Assembly: GCA_942159475.1 (NCBI GenBank)
Contig: OW804098.1
Span: forward strand, 79,539,178-79,603,177
Length of the DNA stretch: 64,000 nt
Direction: 5' to 3'
Source: Sthenelais limicola
Taxonomy: Eukaryota > Annelida > Polychaeta > Phyllodocida > Sigalionidae
A program made the translations under genes and the position numbers. This document shows positions 21,935 through 32,106 of this stretch, piece after piece; the stretch's first letter is position 1; each line of letters starts with the position of its first letter. The notes under the pieces were generated by a model, which was not told the origin of the DNA, searched no databases, and saw only the letters and a list, made by a program, of their open reading frames with translations.

Positions 21935-24234
21935 ATATAGTTGGGTAGAGGGGGTAGGGGGCACCTTCAGATATATCATTTTCACAATTTTAATTGATCA
22001 AGTTACAATTGACCTTAGTAACTTTGTGGGTTTAGGAACAAAATTTGAGCCTGTATATATATTGTATAGAAGTAAGGCTAGGCTTTGGAGATTCATAATA
22101 AGGTATAAAAACTCACCTACGTAAAGCTATCGGCAGACCTCATATTGTCTATCAGGTTGTTTTGTGTTGAGTGTTGTATCATGTATGGTCTAAAAGACCG
22201 ACTCATCTAGAAGACCTGCCTACGAGTTGTAGACAGTAGTGTAGTTATTAGGGTAATAGCTAGTCAGGGAAATTGTACATTTAAACTTAAGAGAACTTTG
22301 AAAATTAAGAAAGCAACGACAGTCATGATTGTACATAATTATTTCTCATCAATTCTTTTCATACGTATTTGACTTAGTCATCATGGCCATTATTATTTCA
22401 AAAGAATTTATTTATTTTTTTATTTCTATTTCGCCCTCGGTATGTGCCCTCATTCTAGGAACATATTGGGAAGAAAACTCTTTAATCCGCCCTTATAGAC
22501 CCCATCCCACTCAACTTGTCTTTCCACCACTCCTCGATCATCTTCAAATGCCCTGCGTTATGCAGTGACTGCATAACATGCATTCTGTACATGATTTCTG
22601 TCATTAGATTTCTTCTCTTCTGTTATCATTCAATTGATACCGACACGAAAGTCAACTGCTGGGAATGGAAGCATAACATAAAAAAGCTAGGCGAATGATT
22701 TACAATCTGTACTAAATAAAGGTGATTCCGGAGAAAAAAATAGGTTCAACTGCAATCGCAGTATGATTAATGGGACGCTTGGGTATTCTTGGGGAAACGG
22801 TGTGTTTCTGTGCTGAGGAGAATCACTTTGTGGAAAACTTTGCAATATTGCATAATAATGGAAGCATACTCTTCATATCGTCCAGCCTCGATTAGATCTA
22901 CGATATCGATTGGGCAATTGTTCAACATTAAACTTGACTGTACTGTATTATATGTAACACTGTCTTAATACATTTTAAAGTTAATTTGTTAGTCTAAATG
23001 TTATCAACTTTGACCTTGATAAATTACCTCTAAATATTGTTCTGTCGAGAGTCGATATAAAAGTATTTAATTATACAAAAAAGAACTTTTTAAAATCCAT
23101 TAGTATACAGTTGCTATTTCAGCTGCATGGAAATTGGTAAATTTATATGAAATCTCCACTTCTAATTAAGCGTGAGGTATGAATTTAATTCTTTTCGCAT
23201 TTTCGAATATAAGACTATTAGTGACAATTAGTTCATCCATATATATATAGAGGAATTAGGTGAATCAAAGATGAATGGTAGATAGTAAACGCCATGCAAC
23301 AACATTACAGAGATTCCATACTTTGTTTACTAAGTTATACAATATAATACAAGATTCCATTTACATAACCATGCATTACATGGTAAATCAAATACAATGA
23401 AAATTAATCACCTCAAATTGAATTCTTTCTGATTGCAATAGAGTATTATGTTTTCATAGGTGGTATATGTAGACATGGCATATTGCGAATTTTAGACTAA
23501 TCCGTTAATTTGTGATAAGTTAGGTGCGGTCCCCATGTCATTGCAAAGTAAGAACGTAGTTAACTATACTTCCACTGCATGAAGATTGCCTCGACTTACT
23601 CGCAAATTGTGATGTCGGACGACTGGTGCAACTCTATCCATAAAAATGTATAGGATAGTGCAAGGAAAAGACATTGCCAAATACGTGATTAGATTGATTT
23701 AGATTTTAAAATATTTTATTCAGGTCTATGAACATTTCCATACCTAAAGCACGAATATTCTCAGGACAGCCTGAATTATTAGAGAATTTTTTTACTTAAT
23801 GCAGTGAAATGAAAGTTCGCCTACAAATGTTATTTACATTACCACTATATAACTTTATCGAACATAGAAGAGATAGATAAATCCAGTTTTTTAAACATAG
23901 GTATACGTAAACCACAGTTTACCGATAAGTATATTAATATAAGAACAATATCCATAATCAAAATGCATTGATAATACAAGAAATTGAGGGATGATTAAAA
24001 TACATATAATACAGTTGAGTCGACGCCGTGCTCTTTCATATTAACCATTACTAAATTAGGTAATGCGAAGCTAAGTTTTGAACTGTATCTATGTATAGGT
24101 CCTTGTCTATGTCTTCAAGTGATAAATTAGAGGGAGTGTAAGGCAAAATTTAGCACTCCAGCAGGAAAACTACTATGTACATGTATAACACAAATATCGA
24201 AAAATAAGACGATAGAAATCTATTTTATATGGGC
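21935..24234. other. AT-rich stretch, nothing recognised
   Basis: No ORF, repeat pair or splice-bounded segment stood out here. Confidence 0.5.
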
Positions 24235-24391
24235 CAGATTGGCAGAAAATGTACAATTGGCTACTCTATATACATTTTATGTTTGGCTAGACAATGATAA
24301 TTACTAGCTTTATCTGAGTATATTTGGTATTGAGTTGCTACAAAAAGTCAGGTCGGTTGTATTGGACTGTATTTTGGTCCCAATTTCTGCC
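24235..24391 (+). repeat. Dispersed repeat, copy directly abutting a MITE
   Basis: It shares CAGAAAATGTACAAT, GAGTATATTTGGTATT and GTATTTTGGTCC-like blocks with 59145-59330. It ends where the TTAA MITE at 24392 begins, so the MITE inserted into or beside this family. Confidence 0.65.
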
Positions 24392-24753
24392 TTAAAGCTG
24401 CACTCTCCGCTATTACAACAAAACAAATCTTACCAATTTCATTCAAACTATGATTTATACGACTGAATTTATCAATATTCTGCTGCTGGTATATCTTTAC
24501 AAGAATCTGAAGTCTAATCAACAAGAGAAAACGGCCGCCGTTGAGCGATAATAAGTGAAGTCATCTCATGAAAGAATTCGGGCGTGTCCTCCAAATACAA
24601 ATCAGGATGTTTTAGAAGCCCTGTAGGAAAAACAACTGAACAAGGTCCTCCAAAATCTTCCTCAAATGTCGTTCAGATGGGTTGGGAAAGAATGGAACAA
24701 GAAGTAGAAAATGTTCAGTTTTTGACAGACGTTAACTGAGAGTGCAGCTTTAA
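24392..24753 (+). mobile_element. TTAA-flanked MITE, family copy 2 (best preserved)
   Basis: Perfect 16-bp terminal inverted repeats (TTAAAGCTGCACTCTC on the left, GAGAGTGCAGCTTTAA on the right) include TTAA at both outer ends. The 362-bp interior holds no ORF of note. Use this copy as the reference for the family. Confidence 0.85.
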
Positions 24754-25099
24754 CTTAGGCAATTATTCGTCCCATTCGAGATGTAACAAACACAACGGAA
24801 AACATAACATAAAGAATGCAGAGACAAAGTAGTCGGTGAGATTTATTATCAGTTTAGAAAGTAAATGAGACTGATAAACAATAACGGATGACAGATGAGT
24901 CTAGTCGCCCAACAACTCAATCCACAACTTATTCCCTCTCATCTCCCCGTGAAATTAAACTTGTTTGATAAAATCTGGAACTTCCAGATCACATTTAGAT
25001 GTGAGGCATCATTTCCCAGAGTGGTATTTTGCTCATGTAATATTGCCATGTCAATGACGGAGCTAGTACATAGCGGAATAATGACTGAGTGAAGTTGAT
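24754..25099. other. Short gap, ambiguous ORFs on both strands
   Basis: Overlapping frames on both strands (24895-25092 plus, 24939-25181 minus) each read like possible protein, which argues that composition alone explains them. No splice-supported exon was found. Confidence 0.4.
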
Positions 25100-25392
25100 T
25101 TAAAGCTTCATGTTCAGCTATGACATGACATGACAGCCCAAAACTAAAGATTTTTCCACTTTTTGTTCCGTTCCTATCCAACGCATCTTAAAGGCAAATA
25201 TTTAACTAAGATTTTGGAGGATTCTTTTGTTCATTTTTGCTGAAGATACTGGCCGAGATCCTTTTTCGCTGTGGCTTCCGTTATTATCGCTCACTGCCGG
25301 CCATTTTGTCTTTTCTGATTCGTCTTGAATAGGCATTCGCCAAGATATGTGATGTTTCACAGAGGAATGAGTGCGAAGTAGCAAAATCAATA
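25100..25392 (-). mobile_element. TTAA MITE, family copy 3, inverted
   Basis: TTAAAGCTTCATGTTCAGCT at 25100 is the family terminus. Read on the minus strand, the interior (GGCCGGCAGTGAGCGATAAT, TCCTCCAAAATCTTAG) matches copy 2. The far end is degenerate and its limit is approximate. Confidence 0.65.
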
Positions 25393-25723
25393 TTTTTCAA
25401 AGGTTTTTTCCTTGTAGGGATATTCCGTTTTTCTTTTAGGTGTTTAGCACCCTTCCTGTACAAATACAGGTTCCATAACTACTTTGCTAGTTTTTTTCTC
25501 CACTTACAAACTTTTAAAAAGAATGTATCTAAAATGAAAGTATCATAAACAAATTCCTAGTTGGTGTAATGCCAATGTCAGAACACACTTTTTAAATAAA
25601 TATTTGTATGAGTATATATTGGTTTTCTAAAGAATACATGTATTAAATGAATAATTGCTCAACCATTCATGTGATTATTCCGTATTCATAATTATGACCT
25701 TAATACATTTTCCTTTTTTACAG

Positions 25724-25830
25724 GTATGTATAACGAGACAAGAAGTGAAAGTTACAATCCGGCCTATAAAAGTACAATGCTCAGAGATAAGTCGATCTAT
25801 AAAGTTCTTTCTATTATCCCGGATATGAAG
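25724..25830 (+). CDS. Candidate internal exon, phase 1-0, unrecognised
   Basis: The acceptor TTTTCCTTTTTTACAG ends at 25723 and the donor GAAG|GTAACA follows 25830. The only open frame takes two bases plus 35 codons, and its peptide begins MYNETRSESYNPAYKS and ends VLSIIPDMK. The composition is varied, with polar and basic residues, which suggests a cytoplasmic tail or linker rather than chance AT-rich translation. I do not recognise the family. It is among the best host-exon candidates, although GTATGT at the exon start could also be read as a donor. Confidence 0.4.
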
Positions 25831-26574
25831 GTAACATGTGTGAGAGTTGTATTAGAAGAATACTTTTTTCATTGATTAAGTATACTTCGTCAATACAACA
25901 TTGGTGCCGTCTGATGTAAATTACAAGGTAAATTTGGCTGCCTTATTTTGAAAAGAGAATTTATACAGGGGAATAAGGCGAATAAAAAGGGTTATTCAAA
26001 CCGTTTATGCCTCATTGTTAAAAATGTATCATCAGCTATGCATGCGAAAATTAGACACACTTGATTCTTTTTGCACAAACATCAACTACATAGCATATTC
26101 ATTCAAACAAGTCCTTTCATTTCAAGGCATTGTCACGCCGGTAAATAACAAAGGAATTTCCAATTGGTGTGCACCGATATGGCTCTGTTTACTTATAGTA
26201 TATATGGCCATTTCCACCAATTTGACGACTTTTGATGTAAGATCCACCATTTCATATGAAATGGCTTTGAGCAGTTAAATATCACAATATATGATTATTT
26301 TGGCAATAATTATTTGAGAAATAAGTGAGAAACCACGTCTGAAGGAATGGGAAAATTGATTTTTTGGGGAAAACTGACAATTTTAAAAAAAGTGCAATCC
26401 CACACCCAATTTCCGTAGATATTCTTTGATATTCTAAAAAACTAAATACAACAATGACCATTAAACAATTTTAGAATAGACGGAGAAGGTATAGGGAATA
26501 TATTGAAGGAAAGAAAAATTCATTTTTTATTTTTATTTGCCAGAAAAAAATGAAAAAACATTTGGGGTAGCTTT
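25831..26574. other. AT-rich stretch with one short ORF
   Basis: The frame 26015-26278 (87 codons, ends WLCLLIVYMAISTNL) has a hydrophobic C-terminal stretch, but no splice support or family match was seen. Confidence 0.35.
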
Positions 26575-26980
26575 TGTCGAGTCAGGGGGACACCCCCCGT
26601 TTTTAACCATCAAAATACTAGAAAAATTATACATAATACATCCTTAATGTGTTTAATCTGAAGAAATACTAATGTTTTATGTATTTATTTTGAAAAAAAT
26701 TACTAAATTCCTTAAAGTCACTGAAAATTGGCTTGATTAGCAATCTCTGCTAGGCTATGGGTAGGGGGGTTGTGTCGCGTCAGGGGGACAGTATGCAACC
26801 TTTATTCCATGAATATTTTTGATAATTATGGAAAATAATCATTTTAATTCTTAAAATTAGAAAAATTAAGACAATTTCCACTAAATTTCATAGATTTTAG
26901 ATTTTTTCCTGCTAATTTCATTATATACAGGTCCAAACTATTCCTTGTCGCGTCAGGGGGACTGTCCCCCTGACGCGACA
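26575..26980. repeat. Four copies of an 18-base motif, two of them forming a perfect palindrome
   Basis: TGTCGCGTCAGGGGGACA occurs at 26773-26790, with one mismatch at 26575-26592, and as a head-to-head pair at 26946-26980. In that pair 17-bp arms are exact reverse complements around a single base. Spacing of the direct copies is 198 and 173 bases. The intervening DNA is AT-rich and unlike the motif. A G-rich run with quadruplex potential follows at 26981-27019. Confidence 0.9.
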
Positions 26981-27674
26981 GGGGTGGGGGGAGGGGGGAA
27001 AAGGGGATGGGGGGAAGTGGCAGATTTTTTCATATATTCAGCTACTATAACTTTTTTTGTGCTAGTCTTGGGCAAGAGCAGGGTACCTTGCATTTTGGCT
27101 CATATAATCTTATTTTGATCGAATTTTGATTTCCAGAATCTCCCGATTTCGAATCTGTCACCTACTACTCTGTGACCCTTGAGGACATTTAATTATTTAC
27201 GTTTGAAAAAAAAAAGTAAAAAATATCAAATTTAATCAATATTAAATTATTTTGCTCGAAATATGCACTATCCCTACGGACACACAGCGCCTAATAAGCG
27301 CTGCTGGGCGCTTAATTACCCCTGCCAGCGCTGCCGACGCTCAAAAGCTACTCAAAAAACGCTGGTGACCACCGCACCAAAGCGCTGCAAATGCAGCAGA
27401 AATTATCCACTTTTGAAGCGTTGCTCACCACTGCTTGATGCAGCGTTCATCTAACACTCAGTTGGGTATATACATATAGACTGATATTCAATAATCAGAC
27501 ACTGTATGGTGTATTAAAATTCTATTTATGTTTATTATTGATTCGATTTGTATAACACACCTTTCTATTTGGATGCAAGTTCACCATTTATTCAGCCATC
27601 ATTCAAATGTGGACAGCTATAGTGAGGAACAATGTAAGTATAACTTAAAATGTTTCAAGTCACCCCAATGTAGA

Positions 27675-27677
<3 letters not shown>

Positions 27678-27722
<45 letters not shown>
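27678..27722. repeat. TA dinucleotide microsatellite
   Basis: An uninterrupted AT/TA run of 45 bases lies inside the 27270-29544 element, as is common in invertebrate non-autonomous elements with a central microsatellite. Confidence 0.95.
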
Positions 27723-27725
<3 letters not shown>

Positions 27726-29183
27726 ACGTACTGCTGTTTAGCCTGTGTTAAACCTGTCATCTTTTAAATTCGTAAGGGCCTACTGTTCCCCTTAAATTCC
27801 ATCATAGGGCTATGTTCTATCAGCTAAATAAGTGGGAAGAATTATTTTATTCATTCAGATACCATACAAGTTTGCATGTGTAATAACGCTAAGGTGAAGA
27901 ACATTATATGTGAAAGTCAGTACACACATGCACACAGATACATGGATGGCAGCAATCACTAGTTACTCATTAGATGGTCCCTCAGACTAGAGGGGTGCAC
28001 TGGCAGTGAAAGCTAACCGCTTATTAAACATAGCTGAATGCAGCGTTTTTCAACCCATACAAGAACTTATGGTAGCTGGTGTTTCTCATCTGTAAAGATA
28101 AAACTGTACCTATAGTTATTTATTTGCTGTAGATCGATCTATTTGCATGTGTAATAGCGCTAAAATGAACATGGGTGAAAAATGCATTTGGCCAACCCAG
28201 AACACAGATGCATGGTCACCGAGTAAGGAATGTTCCCCCCTTGGTCCCTCCCCAGGCTGCCGCCCCATGACACCCTATGCTATGGCCCCTCTGGTCACTC
28301 AGATAGCGCTAGTGCTGCTGCATGTCCCCTGTTGGGAGACCAGTGCATCAGTGCATTCAATTCAAAGATACAACACAGCGCATCTTGCATTTTAAGCTGA
28401 GCTGTGACCATGTGCACACATGCTGGCTACTCTGGCTCTGTCTAGCCAGTGTGGAACAAAAATATTTTAAACATTAACATACAGTTCAAGCTTATATTCA
28501 ATCACAGGACGATCTTATATTAGGCAGGAAAACATATTAACTCACTGTATTGTATATATACATTGTATATATTATATATCTTACTGTCATCTGTATTCTT
28601 TCATTGTTTGTCTGTATTCTTAACTTTCAGAATTCCGTTGGAGGTTACTGAAGCATGGTCATTAGAAGTTCATCACAGCTAGTTCTTACTCTAATCTATA
28701 GTAAGTATGAATTGAAATCTCTTCTTTCAATGGTGATGATAAACTAATTGCTAAGCTTACTTCATCTTTGTGCCATAATTACCGATAGGCTAATATTCTT
28801 CTCTTTATGTGTCATTTTCCCCTATTACATGTATATTGTTTATTTCTGATATTTTTATCAAGACAATGATTGTTTCTTCCAGATGATTCTAGATATAGGT
28901 ACCTGTTTGGGACAATCGCAGGAACTTGAGGAAGCTGAGACAAGACAACCAGATAATTATAGATGATATGACTACCAATGGATAATCCCAAAATGATGAC
29001 TGAATGAAATAAAGTCCTATGTTTCATGTCTACAAATGCAGGCCCTTATTTATGTCATCCTTCAAAGCCCTTGATAAACGATGCAAAATAAAGCCTTTAT
29101 TATTATTATTAACTGCATCAATTGCAGCAACTATAAAACGTTGGCAAATGCAGCGTTTATTAAATGATTCTAATGCAGCAATT

Positions 29184-29447
29184 AATAAACATTTATTAAG
29201 CCCTATGAAGTGCTTAATAAGCGTTGCCAATGCAGTGTTTAATAAACGTTGCCAATGCAGTGCTTAATAAACATTTATTAAGCCCTATGAAGTGCTTAAT
29301 AAGCGTTGCCAATGCAGTGTTTAATAAACGTTGCCAATGCAGTGCTTAATAAACGTTGCCAGTGCAGTGCTTAATAAGGGTTGCAAATGCAGTGCTTAAT
29401 AAGCGTTGCAAATGCAGTGCTTAATAAGCGTTGCAAATGCAGCCCTT
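29184..29447. repeat. Nested tandem array: 82-bp unit twice, then 25-bp units four times
   Basis: 29184-29265 and 29266-29347 are essentially identical 82-bp units. They are followed by 25-bp monomers at 29348, 29373, 29398 and 29423 of the form AATAAGCGTTGCAAATGCAG plus five bases. The 82-bp unit itself contains diverged monomers, giving a satellite-like higher-order structure. Confidence 0.9.
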
Positions 29448-29624
29448 AATAACTGTATCATTTTCGACACTCAAAAAACGCTTATTAAGCACTGGCTGCA
29501 GTGCTTAATAAGCGTTTATTAAACGTTGCTGTGTCCGTAGGGATGCTTGTAAAATTTTGATTGAACATAAACTTTATGAGGAGAATACCTTTTATAAAAA
29601 AAAAATTGAATTTATTGTGACAGC

Positions 29625-29665
29625 TAAAGGTCAAGGTCAGAGGTCAAAGGTCAAGGTCAAAGGTA
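29625..29665 (+). promoter_or_regulatory. Cluster of AGGTCA half-sites
   Basis: Five AGGTCA-type hexamers, plus one AGGTAC, lie in about 40 bases. They include a DR1 arrangement (AGGTCAAAGGTCA) and closely overlapping AAGGTCAAGGTCA. AGGTCA is the half-site of many nuclear receptors. It could be a real binding cluster or a minisatellite; no gene start is adjacent. Confidence 0.45.
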
Positions 29666-29920
29666 CCAATTTTCACAAATTTTGCCATTTTTAAGGTATA
29701 CCTTCATCTGTCTGTAAAAAATAAACCAAGGGAGATAATGGTTCCAAACTTTCAGGTTAACTACTAGGGCATATAAGCTATACGTCGACAAAATATCAAA
29801 CAGAAAAAATGATTTTGATTTTTCCATGGTTACAAGGCCCTAGGAGCTGAAAAGTCGTCAAATAGGTGGATTTGACCATATATATCTATATGCATTTTCT
29901 TGATACAAAATGCAGATATA

Positions 29921-30407
29921 TGTGACCCGCCAAGCAGAAAAGTACCTTCCCGTGGGAGTTATAGTTCCTGGTATTCCCGTTAGTAGTCACATCATGTTCA
30001 TGACGTCACTGTCACAAATGTATATATATATACATGTATTAGTAATTTTGAGAGGCAGGTAACTTTGAAAGACTGTAACTTCACTAATTTTTGGAGTATC
30101 AACAAAATTCTTTCACTTTTATAATGCTCATTTCCCCTTCTGTACATCCCTGTCATTTTTTAAATTTTTTTTTCAATATTTTTTTTGTACATGTGATGTG
30201 TCACAGGAAAATGAGTCCAACCAATTTGAGATCATCTACTGAAAACTGACATAACTTAACAAAAAAGCCCATATCTCGGCAAATTCTGGGAATTTTCAAC
30301 TATTATTTTCGGTTATTGACTCAGGACGACATGCAGATTCAGAATCTATAATAATCCCAAATTCGAAAATTTGGCCCTGAAGGCCCCTTTCTGCTTGGCA
30401 GGTCACA
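29921..30407. mobile_element. TATA-flanked MITE with 20-bp terminal inverted repeats
   Basis: TGTGACCCGCCAAGCAGAAA at 29921-29940 is inverted at 30388-30407 (TTTCTGCTTGGCAGGTCACA) with one mismatch. TATA lies directly outside both ends, compatible with a TA target as in Tc1/mariner-type elements. The interior segment 30093-30219 recurs at 55435-55541. No transposase was found. Confidence 0.85.
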
Positions 30408-31938
30408 TATATATATATGCTTAGTTTTCTCTCGTGTCTAATTGTTTGATGGACCAGAAGTCCCATTTTGAAACCGGTGTATAATCCAATGAGATTGAGT
30501 TCCCTCATTGGGGAATGGCCAATGTTGGCAGACTATCAATGTGGTCATTTTTTTTTAATAAAACAGGGTAGTTGTGATATTTATAATTAATAATAACTAA
30601 AGATTGGTTTACCTCGGGCTTTTCTCACAAATTGTGTGCATCATCGCTCGTGTTTTCGTGCCACTTGCGTTCATTCGTACAATTATACTGCTAGTGTGAC
30701 AGGAAAAGTTTGAAGATACCATTAACCTCACGGTGTATTCCATATAAATACTCACCTATTTTCAGATTAAGCAATGACCATCCCCTAGATAGACAGTTAG
30801 CAGTTGGTGAATATGAAACTGAATGATATTATGTGATATATATAACATATATATATAACTATCTGATGAATTGTGTAATCTTAACAAATTTATATATAGA
30901 TATTACACCACCAGCCAAATTATAAATTGAGTCAATCTGGCAGGATGTTGTCTTTCGCTATAGCTGGAAAAACAAGAGGATTCATGAAGATATATTATGT
31001 GTGTAATGACTCTGTCTGTTTGATCCTGGCACTACGTATGTAGCCACATGTGAGCTATTTCATGGCACATCTGCCTATCAATCGCGAGACTTTCATTGAA
31101 CACACCCAATGGCGTGCCTCTAAAACCAACCCATGAGAGGCAACCCGACCACCCTCAAAATATTTAAACAATTCCAAGTATTTGAAACCAGGCAGTTTAT
31201 TTAAAGTTCCACGCAAGTCTTCACACTCAAATTGTGACCCTGGTTTGGAACAAATGTCACTTTGTTTGGTCTAACACACGCGTGAAGGCTTTGGGGAGTA
31301 GCAAGAAGCATGAAGGAGTAGAGCATCATGTATCCCTAGTGCTGACATGTTATGTTTAGCTTTGACCCTTCGGACTAATGACCTCTGACCTCAAACCCCC
31401 AGCAGATCTCTGATCTTACAACATGGTCCATATCTATAGTGAACCTGCCTCTCTGCATTTAGATATCTTGTTTGTTTGGATTTTTCTACATACTTTCCTT
31501 ATCATTTCATATATACAGTTGTGTTCAATTTTGTCAGTTCTTATATCAATCATTTCTTTCTCTAGTTAATGGTTCTATTCCAACCTGATGAATATAATTA
31601 TGGTCTCCCGACGTAATTCCTGACCTGTATCGTTCCTGCCGAATTAGTTTCAAGAGACTTGCAACCAATCCACCCCACTCCAACATATCTCACTCTCTCT
31701 CTCTATATAAATATATATAAAGAGTTTTATTTCGAATAGTGCTTGGTACATATGTCTTCGAAAATGATACAATTCATCTGTCTGTTGACAGTTCTTCCGG
31801 AATTCTGACTCTGTGTACCTCCATCCTTCTCTCTGTTTCGTCTTCTCTCTATCTCTCCCTCTCTTGCTCACCAAAAAAGTAACATTCTCCCAACAGTTTC
31901 TCCCCAAACCCCTCTCCCTCCTACTCTCCATTGCGCAG
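30408..31938. other. AT-rich stretch leading into a long pyrimidine tract
   Basis: No gene was recognised up to about 31800. From 31801 to 31930 the plus strand is strongly CT-rich (TCTCTCTCCCTC-type), which is either a microsatellite-like tract or a very long polypyrimidine tract ahead of the acceptor at 31938. Confidence 0.5.
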
Positions 31939-32106
31939 GTGCAAGTGTCCCTGACTAAGACGGCGCCACTGAGACTCAGACGTCGGCCAGACAGTCCAGA
32001 TGATATAGGTCATCATTCTATAAAACGGCTTTACACTTTAGAAATCGCCCGATTTACATATTATACATGCCTACATACCTGTACATTTACATATTACTAT
32101 TTATAG
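31939..32106 (+). CDS. Possible terminal exon, unrecognised
   Basis: After the acceptor CATTGCGCAG (ending 31938), preceded by a long pyrimidine tract, a phase-0 frame gives VQVSLTKTAPLRLRRRPDSP and onward and ends in TAG at 32104-32106. The first 25 codons are GC-richer than the surroundings; the last part (TYYTCLHTCTFTYYYL) looks like translated intron. An internal donor was not convincing. A chance frame is possible. Confidence 0.18.
   Translation: MQVSLTKTAPLRLRRRPDSPDDIGHHSIKRLYTLEIARFTYYTCLHTCTFTYYYL

Larger units (their letters stand above)
27270..29544. mobile_element. 2.3-kb terminal-inverted-repeat element filled with subterminal repeats
   Basis: ATCCCTACGGACAC at 27270-27283 is inverted exactly at the other end, GTGTCCGTAGGGAT at 29531-29544; the match extends through AGC if two bases are skipped. 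The left subterminal region has several palindromic AGCGCT sites. The right arm is an array of 25-bp units containing GCTTAATAAGCG. The interior has a TA microsatellite and two diverged copies of a segment starting GCATGTGTAATA (27874 and 28145). No transposase was found, so it is non-autonomous. Superfamily is unknown and no clear target duplication was seen. Confidence 0.75.

Noticed and set aside
27265..27275. CACTA-type transposon end (CACTATCCC) at the left of the 2.3-kb element
   Set aside because: The right end reads GGGATGCTTG and does not invert to CACTA, so the match is one-sided.
28631..28700. 70-base segment with good acceptor (AACTTTCAG) and donor (ATA|GTAAGT)
   Set aside because: All three frames contain stops, and it lies inside the 27270-29544 element, so it is not a coding exon.
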